Assembly: GCA_951813295.1 (NCBI GenBank)
Contig: CATOTI010000003.1
Coordinates: 372,001 to 436,000 of the forward strand
Length of the DNA stretch: 64,000 bases
Source: an uncultured Pseudomonadales bacterium
Lineage (GTDB): Bacteria; Pseudomonadota; Gammaproteobacteria; Pseudomonadales; Azotimanducaceae
Direction: 5' to 3'
The position numbers were made by a program, and so were the translations under genes. The notes beneath the pieces are model-generated. The model worked only from the letters and a program-made list of their open reading frames with translations. It did no database searches and was not told the origin of the DNA. Position 1 is the stretch's first letter, and every line of letters starts with the position of its first letter. This document shows positions 8,786 to 17,766 of the stretch, in pieces.

Positions 8786-10285
8786 GTGACGCTACCGAAC
8801 CTAGACGACTACTTCCCCGACTGGAAGGAGCGCGAAGCGCTCGCCGAAGCGATGATTCCGATCATCGGCAGGCTCTATCGCGACAACGTCGTCACCTATT
8901 GCTACGGTCGTCCGCTCTACCAACGCAGCGTCATCGCGATCATGAAGGCGCACCGCTACGTCCGTCAGGTAGCACGGAACGAACTGTCCGAATTCGAGAG
9001 CTATCCGATCTTGAAAGCGCTGTCGGAACTCGACCTCGGTCCGTCGCACGTCGACGTCGGCAAGCTCGCCGTCGAGTACATGGAGCGCGTCGAAGAAGAC
9101 AGCGCGCTGACGCCGGAAGCCTACACGCGGGAAGCCTGCGCACAGGTGATCGGTAAGACGGATAAGCTGCTTGAACGGCCGCAGGATGTGGTGCTGTTCG
9201 GTTTCGGCCGCATCGGTCGCCTGCTGGCGCGCCTCTTGATCGAAAAGACGGGCGGCGGTGATCAGCTCCGCTTGCGAGCCATCGTTCTGCGTCCCGGCAA
9301 GGACGACGACATCCACAAGCGGGCCACGCTCCTGCGTCGCGACTCCATCCACGGCCCGTTCCACGGCACGATTCGCGTGGACGAGGAAAATAGCTGTCTG
9401 ATCGCGAACGGCAACGTCATTCGGATGATCTATGCGAGTGACCGGTCGACGATCGACTACTCGCAGTACGGCATCAACGACGCAATCCTGATCGATAACT
9501 CCGGTGCGTGGCGCGACGAAGAGGGACTCGCCGAACACCTGAAATCGTCGGGCATTTCGCGCGTCATGTTGACGGCTCCCGGTAAGGGCGCCATCAAAAA
9601 CATCGTTTCAGGGGTCAACTCGCACATCGTGGAGCCGACCGACAACATCGTCTCGGCGGCGTCCTGTACGACTAACGCGATCGTCCCGGTGTTGAAGGCC
9701 GTGAACGACGAGTGGGGTATTACCCACGGCCACATGGAAACCGTGCACGCGTATACGCCCGATCAGAACCTGCACGACAACTTCCACAAGAAAGCCCGAC
9801 GCGGCCGTGCCGCGCCGCTCAACATGGTCATCACCGAAACGGGTGCATCCAGCGCGGTCGCGAAGCTGCTGCCTGAACTCGAGGGCAAGCTCACCGGCAA
9901 CGCGATCCGGGTACCGACCCCGAACGTCTCGCTGGCGATCCTGAACTTGACGCTCGATCAGGATACGAGTCTGGAGGCGGTCAACGCGCATCTGCGCGAC
10001 ATGGCACTCAACTCGTCCCTGCAGCGCCAGATCGACTTCACCTCGTCGACCGAGGTGGTTTCGAACGACTTCAACGGTAACCGACACGCCTGCATCGTCG
10101 ACGGCGGCGCGACGATCGTCGACGGCAACCGCGCGGTCCTCTACATCTGGTACGACAACGAATTCGGCTACTCGTGCCAGGTTGTTCGAGTCGTCCAGCG
10201 TTGGGCGGGGATTCGCTATCCGCTGATTCCGAACGACGTTGCACGGACTGGCTTCGACGGCGTGGCGGTCGCGGCCGGCGGCTAA
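8786..10285 (+). CDS. gap: Glyceraldehyde-3-phosphate dehydrogenase, long form
   Basis: The GTG start is chosen because GGGAGGAA lies 7 nt upstream. The 499-residue product is about 160 longer than classical GapA because of an N-terminal extension of some 130 residues before the NAD-binding FGFGRIGR (138-145). The catalytic cysteine is C294 in SAASCTTNAIVP. Later family features include HAYTPDQNLHDN, RRGRAAPLNMV and WYDNEFGYS. Long GAPDHs of this type occur in pseudomonads and relatives beside a GapA-type enzyme, where they are often gluconeogenic; that role is inference here. It has its own promoter and ends in a tandem hairpin block. Confidence 0.93.
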   Translation: MTLPNLDDYFPDWKEREALAEAMIPIIGRLYRDNVVTYCYGRPLYQRSVIAIMKAHRYVRQVARNELSEFESYPILKALSELDLGPSHVDVGKLAVEYMERVEEDSALTPEAYTREACAQVIGKTDKLLERPQDVVLFGFGRIGRLLARLLIEKTGGGDQLRLRAIVLRPGKDDDIHKRATLLRRDSIHGPFHGTIRVDEENSCLIANGNVIRMIYASDRSTIDYSQYGINDAILIDNSGAWRDEEGLAEHLKSSGISRVMLTAPGKGAIKNIVSGVNSHIVEPTDNIVSAASCTTNAIVPVLKAVNDEWGITHGHMETVHAYTPDQNLHDNFHKKARRGRAAPLNMVITETGASSAVAKLLPELEGKLTGNAIRVPTPNVSLAILNLTLDQDTSLEAVNAHLRDMALNSSLQRQIDFTSSTEVVSNDFNGNRHACIVDGGATIVDGNRAVLYIWYDNEFGYSCQVVRVVQRWAGIRYPLIPNDVARTGFDGVAVAAGG

Positions 10286-10380
10286 AAAAACGTTCGTCAG
10301 GAGCTGACCAAAGCAGGCGCCTTCGGGCGCCTAAAAACGTTCGTCACCAGCTGACTTTATCAGGCGCTTTCGGGCGCCTG
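10283..10380 (+). repeat. Two tandem hairpin units at the end of the GAPDH transcript
   Basis: Two units of about 48 bp follow directly after the stop. Each reads roughly AAAAACGTTCGTCA, then a small inverted repeat around AGCTGAC, then CAGGCG..TTCGGGCGCC. The first unit carries the perfect stem AGGCGCC-TTCG-GGCGCCT (10315-10332) but no T-run. The second carries AGGCGC...GCGCCT followed by T-rich sequence. They look like a duplicated terminator. Confidence 0.7.
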
Positions 10381-10390
10381 CTTTCGTTTT
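10361..10390 (+). terminator. Rho-independent terminator of the GAPDH gene
   Basis: CAGGCGC-TTTCGG-GCGCCTG forms a GC-rich stem and is followed by CTTTCGTTTT. It is the second of two tandem hairpins, and the only one with a T-rich tail on the plus strand. Confidence 0.75.
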
Positions 10391-10522
10391 GGTCGGTCGT
10401 TGCGCGCCGACATGTCGACCTGGTGCATCCTTAGGCGGAGAGAAGTCCGATAGTGGGGGTTCGGTGATGCGAGGGGTGGGCGGTATCGATCGCCGGGTTG
10501 AACGGGCCTGTGGATGGGCTGA

Positions 10523-11341
10523 TTGAGACTGCGTTCTCGAATCGTTCTCGCGCTTGGCTGCTCCATCGCCTTGCACCTGGCGTTGCTGACGATCCCTTTC
10601 GATCGAGAGGAAGCGCCCCGGGTGATCGATATCGCGCTCGAGACCGTTGCTGAGCCCGAGCCTGAACCGGAACCCGAACCCGAACCGGAGCCCGAACCCG
10701 AGCCGGAACCCGAACCGGAACTCGAACCCGAGCCGGAACCCGAACCCGAGCCGGAACCCGAACCCGAGCCGATCGAAGCGGCGAGCCAGCCACCAGCGCC
10801 GACCGAAGAACTGCCGCAGGATGACGTCGAGACCGCGCCGGCGCCCGTGGCGCCTTCGGTAGAAACCGAAGTCGTCGAATCCCTCGACGCCGAAGCGGTG
10901 ATTCAGAAAGCGCCTTTCCTCCGACGCGAGAACCTCAATCTCGAGAAGCCGCCGAATTGGGACGAGTTCGCCGACTTGCCCGAGATCATCGATCCGACCG
11001 ATCCCTTCCATCGCCGTCTGCGCGAAGCGCTCGAGGCGGAGGAGTATGAGAAAGCGATCGAAGCGGTGCTCGCCATCCGCCGGCGTGAACGTGAGGGCTT
11101 GTCGCCGGAAGAGTACGAACGCCAGGGCGTCTTCGGGACGTTGATCAAGTTGCCCGACGGATCGTGCATCGATCTTCGTGATGATCCGATGGGCGGTAAA
11201 CGCGCCTGGCGGACGATTTACCTTGGACGCCTGGGTAGCCCTAATCCGACGTGCTACGACGATCAGAAACACGCGATCGAGCAGACGCCCCTGGAGTCGG
11301 ACCCGCGCGGCAAGGCGATCCCACCCGAGCCGGACGACTAG
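10523..11341 (+). CDS. Membrane-anchored protein with a Glu-Pro repeat spacer (TonB-like architecture)
   Basis: Starts at TTG; the Shine-Dalgarno is poor, so the start is provisional. The 272-residue product has a short basic N-terminus and one hydrophobic segment (about residues 7-22). A long run of alternating Glu and Pro (about residues 43-85, encoded by repeated GAACCC/GAGCCG hexamers) follows. Next is an acidic linker and a C-terminal region of about 150 residues that I do not recognise, containing GTLIKLPDGSCIDLRDD. The EP run resembles the periplasm-spanning rod of TonB, but the terminal domain does not look like TonB. It probably sits in the inner membrane with its C-terminus in the periplasm. 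Confidence 0.7.
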   Translation: MRLRSRIVLALGCSIALHLALLTIPFDREEAPRVIDIALETVAEPEPEPEPEPEPEPEPEPEPEPELEPEPEPEPEPEPEPEPIEAASQPPAPTEELPQDDVETAPAPVAPSVETEVVESLDAEAVIQKAPFLRRENLNLEKPPNWDEFADLPEIIDPTDPFHRRLREALEAEEYEKAIEAVLAIRRREREGLSPEEYERQGVFGTLIKLPDGSCIDLRDDPMGGKRAWRTIYLGRLGSPNPTCYDDQKHAIEQTPLESDPRGKAIPPEPDD

Positions 11342-11374
11342 CCCCGCTCGGAAGCTTAGGTCAGCTAGAACCCA

Positions 11375-12511
11375 TCAGGCCGCTGGCGATATCAGGGCAT
11401 CAGCGAGCTTGGTGCGGTGGTAACGACCGTCACCGAGGAGCGTTTGACTCATCATCTGGCGCTTGAAGAAGAGGTGAACGTATGCCTCCCACGTGAAGCC
11501 GATACCGCCGTGAAACTGCACGGCACGGCTGGCCGAGAACGCCGCCATATCGCTGGCCCGGGATTTCGCCATACGGGCGAGGTTGATCGCTTCCTCATCA
11601 CCGACATCCACCGCGCAGGCCGCGTTGTAGGCGAGGGACTTGGTGTCATCGATTTCGATCATCAAGTTGACGAGCGGGTGTTTGATGGCTTGGAAGAAGC
11701 CGATAGGCCGATCGAATTGCACACGCGTCTGCGCGTATTCGGCGGTGGTCTGCAAGAGCCATTCGCCGGCGCCGACCATGTCGGCCGACAGAATGCTGAG
11801 CATGGCCGGTAGTGCCGTGTCGAGAGCGCGGTCGCCGGATCCCGGCGGCGCGATTTCTTCCGCGGTGGTGTCGCCGAAGCCGACGCTTGCCTGGTCGCGG
11901 GTCAGATCGATGATGTGATCGGGGCGGACGTCACACACGTCGGCTTCGACCCAGTAGAGCCCGATACCGCCGGCCCCACGGGCGCTGACGAGAAAGGCAT
12001 CGCATTTTTGTGCTTCCTGGACGAACGAAGCCGTGCCTTCGAGTCGTCCATCGGGACCGACCGTTACGTCGGTATCCGTGGGCTCGAGGCTGCCGCGATG
12101 ATCCATGACGGCGAGCGCGACGGCTGCCCCTGCCGCGATCCGTTCCAGCGCCTTGTCGGCAGCCTGGGTGTTACAAGCGGCGAGTACGGCGGTCGCCATG
12201 AAGGTCGTTTCCATCGGCGACGGGAATGCGGCGCGGCCAGCTTCTTCCGCAAGGGCAAGGGCCGCGACGAGCGGTAGACCCACGCCGCCCGCGCGTTCGG
12301 GAACGCACGCGGCCGTCCAGCCGAGTTCCACGACCTGTTGCCAGAGCGATCGACCCCATCGCGCTTCGCTCGAGCGTAGCGGGCTCGAGTCACCGGCGAC
12401 GATGCCATGCAATGCCGCGGCGTCGAGATTGTCCTGGAAGAACTTGCGTGCCGCGTCACGCAGCATGGTCTCGTCTTCACCAAAGCCGAAATTGTCGGGC
12501 TGTGTGGTCAT
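11375..12511 (-). CDS. Acyl-CoA dehydrogenase family protein
   Basis: A 378-residue FAD-dependent acyl-CoA dehydrogenase-type protein. The N-terminal helical domain has LPLVAALALAEEAGRAAFPSP, the C-terminal FAD-binding helical domain has AEYAQTRVQFDRPIGFFQAIKH, and the end has VQFHGGIGFTWE. Conserved residues in the middle beta domain are weaker than in its neighbour, as is common for the second subunit of alpha2beta2 ACADs. It starts 9 bp after the stop of the other acyl-CoA dehydrogenase, so the two probably form a heteromeric enzyme of CoA-ester or sterol side-chain catabolism. The substrate cannot be read from sequence. Confidence 0.88.
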   Translation of the reverse strand: MTTQPDNFGFGEDETMLRDAARKFFQDNLDAAALHGIVAGDSSPLRSSEARWGRSLWQQVVELGWTAACVPERAGGVGLPLVAALALAEEAGRAAFPSPMETTFMATAVLAACNTQAADKALERIAAGAAVALAVMDHRGSLEPTDTDVTVGPDGRLEGTASFVQEAQKCDAFLVSARGAGGIGLYWVEADVCDVRPDHIIDLTRDQASVGFGDTTAEEIAPPGSGDRALDTALPAMLSILSADMVGAGEWLLQTTAEYAQTRVQFDRPIGFFQAIKHPLVNLMIEIDDTKSLAYNAACAVDVGDEEAINLARMAKSRASDMAAFSASRAVQFHGGIGFTWEAYVHLFFKRQMMSQTLLGDGRYHRTKLADALISPAA

Positions 12512-12520
12512 TTCGATCGC

Positions 12521-13765
12521 CTACTTGCTCTTGGGAAGACCGAGCACACGCTCGCCGAGAATGTTGCGCTGAACCTCGTTGGTACCCGCGGCGATGGTGC
12601 CGCCGAAACTGTTCATGTAGGCATCCGGCCAGACCCCGCCGTCGGGGGCTTTCTCGTCGGCAACGGACAGAGAACTTGCCACGCCTTGAATCTGGTAAGC
12701 GAGCTGCGCGAGGTCCTGGCTGAGCTCGGTGCTCACCAGTTTGTTCTGCATCGGTATGCGGGTCGGGTGGTCGGTTAGCGCGGGCACCCGGTTGCGGCGC
12801 ATGTTCTGCAGGAATGCCTGGCGGCGGATATGGAGCTTGACGATGTCGTCGCGGATCAACGGGTCCTCCGACGCCGGCCGGCCGTTGCGGAACTGCTCTT
12901 TCGCGAGGTTGATGAGCGACTGGGTGCTCGCTGTCGATACGGCGGAATCCTCGCGCAGCGGCATGCCGCCCGCGCTCGGCGTGACCATTGGCCCGGCGCC
13001 GCGTTCGTGGCTCAAGGTCGTCATGGCGACCTTCCAACCGGCGCCGACTTCGTCGAGGCGGTACTCGTCGGGAACCACAAGATCGTCGAACAACACCTCG
13101 TTGAAGCCGGTTTCGCCGGTCATCTTGATGAGCGGACGCACCGTCACACCGTCACCGAGTTTGTCTTTGATGGGGACGACGAAATACGTAAGGCCGTTGT
13201 ACTTGTCGCCCTTGTCGGTGCGGCAAAGCAGAATCATCCAGTCGGCAAAATGAGCGAGCGTCGTCCAGACCTTGTGACCGTTGATGACCCAGTTGTCGCC
13301 GTCGCGTTGGGCAAAGGTCGTGAGGCTCGCGAGATCCGAACCGGCGCCCGGTTCGCTGAATCCCTGGCACCAGATGTGCTCGCCGCTGAAGAGTCGCGGC
13401 AGTAGTTCTTTCTGGACCGAATCCCGGCCGTGGTGGAGCACCGTCGGCGCAGCCATGCCGAGACCAACGATATTGGGCAGGTACGGTGTCTTCGCGCCCT
13501 GCATTTCCTCGTTGGCGATCCGCTGGCAGCCGGTTCGGCCGGCGCCACCCACGTCGGCGGGATAGTCGCAGCCGATCAGACCGGCTTCGTAGGCCGACTT
13601 CTGCCAATCCTTGAGCCATTCGAGTGCGGCGGGCTCGCTCAGTACCAACGCACTTTGTGGTAGCTGCACCGGTGGTCGTCCGGGATGGTTATTGGCGAGC
13701 CATTCACGCGCGTACGCGCGGAATGCTTCCTGCTCGGCGGTGTCCTGGTTGAGCTCCTGCGCCAT
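12521..13765 (-). CDS. Acyl-CoA dehydrogenase
   Basis: A 414-residue dehydrogenase with strong family signatures: CQGFSEPGAGSDLASL in the FAD/substrate-binding middle domain, VINGHKVWTTLAHFADW, and a C-terminal SFGGTIAAGTNEVQRNILGERVLGLPK. It introduces a double bond alpha-beta to the CoA thioester and passes electrons to ETF. It is the middle gene of a minus-strand trio (Nudix, ACAD, ACAD) with 30-bp and 9-bp gaps, so it is likely co-transcribed. Confidence 0.93.
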   Translation of the reverse strand: MAQELNQDTAEQEAFRAYAREWLANNHPGRPPVQLPQSALVLSEPAALEWLKDWQKSAYEAGLIGCDYPADVGGAGRTGCQRIANEEMQGAKTPYLPNIVGLGMAAPTVLHHGRDSVQKELLPRLFSGEHIWCQGFSEPGAGSDLASLTTFAQRDGDNWVINGHKVWTTLAHFADWMILLCRTDKGDKYNGLTYFVVPIKDKLGDGVTVRPLIKMTGETGFNEVLFDDLVVPDEYRLDEVGAGWKVAMTTLSHERGAGPMVTPSAGGMPLREDSAVSTASTQSLINLAKEQFRNGRPASEDPLIRDDIVKLHIRRQAFLQNMRRNRVPALTDHPTRIPMQNKLVSTELSQDLAQLAYQIQGVASSLSVADEKAPDGGVWPDAYMNSFGGTIAAGTNEVQRNILGERVLGLPKSK

Positions 13766-13795
13766 CTTTTTGCTCCTCGAGATCAGTGCGCGCGG

Positions 13796-14569
13796 CTAAC
13801 GGGCATCCATTTTGCGTTCGACCACGCTGTAGCCCGCCTCGGCGGGGATGCAAAGATAATCGCCGTCCTCGCGACGATCGGTGTACGGCAGCACCGTGAC
13901 GATCTCCGCTTCTCGTGTCACGGCGAGCGCTTCCTCGACGTTCTCGAGCTTACCGAGCTTCTCGAGGTTCATGAGCGTCGGGAAGATGATCGTTCGCTTG
14001 CCGGTCTTGGCGGCGATCATCGCGTCCGCGGGCGTCGTCCAGACGGAGTCGACCGCCTCGAAGCCATCGTGGACGCCGATGTGATCGTCTGGCGCCGGTG
14101 CCAGATAGAAATGCGTATCGAAACGCTTCGGCATCATGTCGGGGGTGATCCAATGCGCGAAGCGCACCAATTGACCGATGGCGAGTTCGAGACCCTCGGC
14201 TTCACAGAACGACGCCATCGTCGCCTCGCCCTTCTCGAGCGCTTGTCGGTAGGGGCCGAGTCGCGGTAGCTCCGATCCCGCGATCAGACCGTCTTCGCCG
14301 ACCCGCCGCGCCAGGAGGATTCCGCACTCTTCGAAGCTCTCGCGGATCGTCGCGACTTCGATCGCCCGCATGGCGGGGTCGGCACTGGCACCTCGCGTTG
14401 CGATTCGGGCGTCACTGTCGGCTTCATCCACCCGGCCGCCTGGAAAAACGAGGGCGCCGGTCGCGAAGTCGATCTGGTGGTGCCGCTCGACCATGAACAC
14501 CTCGAGGCCCGCCTCGCCGTCGCGAATCAGGAGTACGGTCGACGCCGGAACCGGGGTCACAGATGGCAT
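13796..14569 (-). CDS. Nudix hydrolase, NUDT19-like (probable CoA/acyl-CoA diphosphatase)
   Basis: The start is the ATG preceded by GGAAG at 6-7 nt; a longer frame to 14602 lacks this support. The 257-residue product has the Nudix elements FPGGRVDE and RESFEECGILL separated by about 30 residues more than in the canonical box. It also has HWITPDMMPKRFDTHFYLA. Both traits are typical of NUDT19/RP2-type CoA diphosphatases. Its position at the head of two acyl-CoA dehydrogenase genes suits a role in CoA-ester turnover. A paralogue lies at 17759-18511. Confidence 0.85.
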   Translation of the reverse strand: MPSVTPVPASTVLLIRDGEAGLEVFMVERHHQIDFATGALVFPGGRVDEADSDARIATRGASADPAMRAIEVATIRESFEECGILLARRVGEDGLIAGSELPRLGPYRQALEKGEATMASFCEAEGLELAIGQLVRFAHWITPDMMPKRFDTHFYLAPAPDDHIGVHDGFEAVDSVWTTPADAMIAAKTGKRTIIFPTLMNLEKLGKLENVEEALAVTREAEIVTVLPYTDRREDGDYLCIPAEAGYSVVERKMDAR

Positions 14570-14723
14570 GGATCTTCCATTGTTAAGGCAACGCGCAAGC
14601 ATGCGACGGCTGTTCGTTCACGTCCAGATCACATGGGTCGGCGACGCTCATCCTGCTCGTTTCGGCTTGGCGCGCCCGTTCAGCTAAGCCAGAATCCGCA
14701 CCTGTAACGGAGAGGTTCGCTGC

Positions 14724-15008
14724 ATGCACATCGAACGGCTGGAATTGGATTTCCATCTCGCCGGATGTCGTTCGCTCAAGGAAAAGCGACGTCGGGTCGG
14801 CCGAATTCGGGACAAGTTCGGTAGTCGGACGAATCTCGCCGTTTGCGAGGCCGATGCGCAGGACACCCATCAGGTGTCGCGCTGGGTGATCGTCGCCGTG
14901 GGTGAGAGCGGGCGGGTCGTCGAGCAGACGCTTGCCGATGTCGAACGGTGGCTCGCGACGTCTATCGACGCGGTCATCACAAGGATGGAGCGGGGTGTGG
15001 TCAGTTGA
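14724..15008 (+). CDS. DUF503 family protein (YlxP-like)
   Basis: A 94-residue protein matching the DUF503 pattern: a beta-strand start (MHIERLELDFHL), then CRSLKEKRRRVGRIRDKF and the conserved AVCEADAQDTHQVSRW. Members are small ferredoxin-fold proteins, often near translation or ribosome-maturation genes; the biochemical role is unknown. GGAGAGG precedes the ATG. Its stop overlaps the start of the next gene. Confidence 0.85.
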   Translation: MHIERLELDFHLAGCRSLKEKRRRVGRIRDKFGSRTNLAVCEADAQDTHQVSRWVIVAVGESGRVVEQTLADVERWLATSIDAVITRMERGVVS

Positions 15009-15403
15009 TTTCGGCGATCCTCTTTGGCGGTGTCGTGGTGCTCGTCGTGTTGTGGTTGCGCAGCACACGGCGCGCCCGCCTCGCCTGGTTGAAGCAGATC
15101 AACCTGGTCGGTACATGGGATCTCGATCGTGACGGCATCACGGCCACGCTGCGTTTCTCGGGCACCCTTTCCGAGGGCACCTACCTCGCGCGGGTGCGCG
15201 ATCCGAGCGGCATCGAATCCTCGGAACGAGGCGACTGGCGAATTGTGGGTCAGACGCTGGAACTCACGACCCAAGGCCGGATGGAACGCCATGATCTGCG
15301 CTATTTCGACACCGGCAAGATCGGCATCGACGGACCGAAGCACGAGCGCGAGATCTACATCAAGCGAGCGGACAACGTCGTGCCGCTACGCTCGAGCCCC
15401 TAG
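15005..15403 (+). CDS. Small membrane-anchored protein of unknown function
   Basis: The TTG start overlaps the DUF503 stop as TTGA, implying coupling. The 132-residue product has one N-terminal transmembrane segment (ILFGGVVVLVVLWL) and a basic stretch (RSTRRARLAW). A cytoplasmic beta-rich domain follows: INLVGTWDLDRDGITATLRFSGT, with a lipocalin-like look. No family is recognised. The 3' end overlaps the convergent putP gene by 18 bp. Confidence 0.65.
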   Translation: MISAILFGGVVVLVVLWLRSTRRARLAWLKQINLVGTWDLDRDGITATLRFSGTLSEGTYLARVRDPSGIESSERGDWRIVGQTLELTTQGRMERHDLRYFDTGKIGIDGPKHEREIYIKRADNVVPLRSSP

Positions 15404-16777
15404 ACGACCGACGCAGTAGATGGCGGCGGCGCTCGCGATAAATGCGGGTAGAAGCTCGTAGACGTCGAACCATCCGCCCGATAGCGACCGCCAGGCGATG
15501 ACGGTGATGGCGCCCGTCAGCATGCCGGTGATCAGGCTCGCGGTCGTGGCGAGTTCACGGAAATAGAGAACCGCGATAACGGCCGGCCCGAAGCTCGCCC
15601 CGAGCCCGGCCCAGGCGTACGCGACAAGACCCAACACCCGCGCATCGGGGTCGCTCGCGATCACGCCGGCGACCAATGCGACGACGACAACGGCGGCACG
15701 ACTGACGAGCAGCAGACGCGAAGCGAGCCTGCGCACGAGCGGCGCGATGACGTCCTCGGCGAGCGCCGTGCCCGCGACGAGTAGTTGCGAATCGACTGTG
15801 CTCATTACGGCCGCGAGAATCCCGGCGATCACGATGCCGGCGATCCAGGGCGACAAGAGCGCGCGCGAAAGTTCGATGAAGACGGTTTCCGGATCGGCGA
15901 GCGAACCGAAGTACGTGGCGCCGGCCAAGCCGACGATCACCGCGGCCCCGGAGGCAATCACCATCCACACCATCCCGATATCGCGTGCCCGACTCACCGA
16001 AGCGTTCGCGTCCATGGCCATGAACCGGGCCAGTATGTGTGGCTGGCCGCTGTAGCCGAGCCCCCACGCCAGGAGGCCGAGGATGGTGATGAACGTGGGA
16101 TCGAAGAGCGATGCCGAGCGCGTCGGTTCGATATCGCTGGTTGCGCCGATGGCGAGCACGCCGACGACGACGAGTGCGCTCGCCATGAGGATCGCCTGCA
16201 GACAATCGGTCCAACTGACGGCGAGGAATCCCCCGAACGCCGTATAGAGCAGGATCAGAACGACGCCGAGCCAGAGTGCGCCGTTGTAGGAAATGCCCGC
16301 GACTGACTCGAAGAGCTTTGCCGCAGCGACGAAACCGGCCGCTGTGTAGACCGTGAAGAAGGTAAGCACCAGGATCGTTGCAACGATCGCGACGGCGCTT
16401 GATCGGCCATGGCCGACGCGACTGGTACCCGAGCGCAGGAGCTGCGGTAGCGTACGGCAGCTTTCGCTCGCGGCGCGGTTCCTGAGTCGCTCGGCGACGA
16501 ACTGCCAATTCGCCAGAGCGCCGAGGACCAGCCCGATCACGATCCACGATTCGGACAATCCGCCGAGGAAGATCGCGCCGGGTAGACCCAGGAGAATCCA
16601 TCCGCTCATGTCGGAAGCGCCGGCAGACAGCGCCGCGACCGTGCTCGAGAGACTTCGACCGCCGATCGCGTAGTCGTCGGCCGAACGGGTCGCCTTGAGA
16701 GCACGCCAGGCGACGAACGCTATGGCGATCAGGTAAGCGGCAAAGCCGACATAGAGCGGCGAAATCGACTCTGTCAT
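15386..16777 (-). CDS. putP: Sodium:proline symporter (SSS family)
   Basis: A polytopic membrane protein of 463 residues. The start is placed at the ATG of MTESISP, where AGGTG precedes it, rather than 12 bp upstream. Family features are DDYAIGGRSLSSTVAALSAGASDMSGWILLGLPG near the N-terminus, about 12-13 hydrophobic segments, and GWGLGYSGQPHILARFMA-type sequence (LLAWGLGYSGQPHILARFM) in the middle. These are close to PutP. It imports proline with Na+. Minus-strand neighbours are not close, so it is probably monocistronic. Confidence 0.85.
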   Translation of the reverse strand: MTESISPLYVGFAAYLIAIAFVAWRALKATRSADDYAIGGRSLSSTVAALSAGASDMSGWILLGLPGAIFLGGLSESWIVIGLVLGALANWQFVAERLRNRAASESCRTLPQLLRSGTSRVGHGRSSAVAIVATILVLTFFTVYTAAGFVAAAKLFESVAGISYNGALWLGVVLILLYTAFGGFLAVSWTDCLQAILMASALVVVGVLAIGATSDIEPTRSASLFDPTFITILGLLAWGLGYSGQPHILARFMAMDANASVSRARDIGMVWMVIASGAAVIVGLAGATYFGSLADPETVFIELSRALLSPWIAGIVIAGILAAVMSTVDSQLLVAGTALAEDVIAPLVRRLASRLLLVSRAAVVVVALVAGVIASDPDARVLGLVAYAWAGLGASFGPAVIAVLYFRELATTASLITGMLTGAITVIAWRSLSGGWFDVYELLPAFIASAAAIYCVGRLGARA

Positions 16778-16860
16778 GACACCTAGCATAGTGGTCGAAG
16801 CTCACCCGGCTCAAAACGGATGTTGCCCTCGTCGACTCATGAAACCGACAATCCCGCGCC

Positions 16861-17766
16861 ATGACGGATTCAGTGCTCGACCAACTAACGCGCCGCATGG
16901 CGGAAATCGCCCGCCGGCTGCTCAACATCGTTCCCGACAATCAAGACATCGACTGGGCAAACGTCCACGCGGCGCGGTGGCGCCCGCATGCGCTCGCCGG
17001 GTTCCTCGATCCGGTGGAGAGCGTCGCGACGCTCGGGCTCGACGATCTCTTGGAGATCGACTACCAGAAGGCGCAGTTGGTGGAGAACACGCGCCAATTC
17101 GTCGAGGGTTTCCCGGCCAACAACGCGCTCCTCTGGGGCGCTCGGGGCACCGGAAAGTCGTCGTTGATCCATGCCCTGGTGAGCGAGTTCGGCCGGGCGG
17201 GGCTACGGCTGATCGAAGTCGACAAAGAATCCCTCGTCGATGTCGATCGGATCGTGGCGCATCTTGCGAATGCGCCGTTTCGCTTCATCGTCGTTTGTGA
17301 CGACCTGTCGTTCGAGGCCGAAGACCCCTCCTATAAAGCATTGAAGAGCGCGCTCGAAGGATCCGTGCTGGCGCAGTCGCGCAACGTGCTGATCTACGCG
17401 ACATCGAACCGACGCCATCTGCTGCCGGAGTACATGACGGACAACACGTCGGCCCAGCATATCGACGGTGAGTTGCACGAAGCCGAAGCCGTCGAGGAGA
17501 AGATCTCGTTATCTGATCGGTTCGGTTTGTGGCTGTCGTTCTATCCGTTCAAGCAGGCCGAATACGTTGCTGTCGCCAGGTATTGGACCGAGACGCTTGC
17601 GCGCGCGCACGAAGTTGATTTCGAATGGAGCGAAGAAACGCAACTGAGTGCCGTTCGCTGGGCGCTCGCGCGAGGGGTGCGGTCCGGTCGAACGGCGCAG
17701 CACTACGCGCGAAACGAAATAGGCCGTCTTCTCCTCGAGAAGCGGGGGAGGACGACAGATGACTGA
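16861..17766 (+). CDS. AAA-type ATPase of the DUF815 family
   Basis: A 301-residue protein with Walker A GARGTGKSS (93-101) and a Walker B-like FIVVCDDLSFE. It also has the family stretch SLSDRFGLWLSFYPF and ends in GRTAQHYARNEIGR. DUF815 proteins are DnaA/DnaC-like ATPases of unknown function. Its stop lies 8 bp inside the next gene, a NUDT19-like Nudix hydrolase. Confidence 0.9.
   Translation: MTDSVLDQLTRRMAEIARRLLNIVPDNQDIDWANVHAARWRPHALAGFLDPVESVATLGLDDLLEIDYQKAQLVENTRQFVEGFPANNALLWGARGTGKSSLIHALVSEFGRAGLRLIEVDKESLVDVDRIVAHLANAPFRFIVVCDDLSFEAEDPSYKALKSALEGSVLAQSRNVLIYATSNRRHLLPEYMTDNTSAQHIDGELHEAEAVEEKISLSDRFGLWLSFYPFKQAEYVAVARYWTETLARAHEVDFEWSEETQLSAVRWALARGVRSGRTAQHYARNEIGRLLLEKRGRTTDD

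Noticed and set aside
10331..11272. A long minus-strand reading frame of about 313 codons opposite the Glu-Pro repeat gene
   Set aside because: It is the antisense of the EP hexamer repeat (giving FGFRLGFG-type runs) and of the terminator block. The plus-strand frame has the orderly membrane-anchor architecture.
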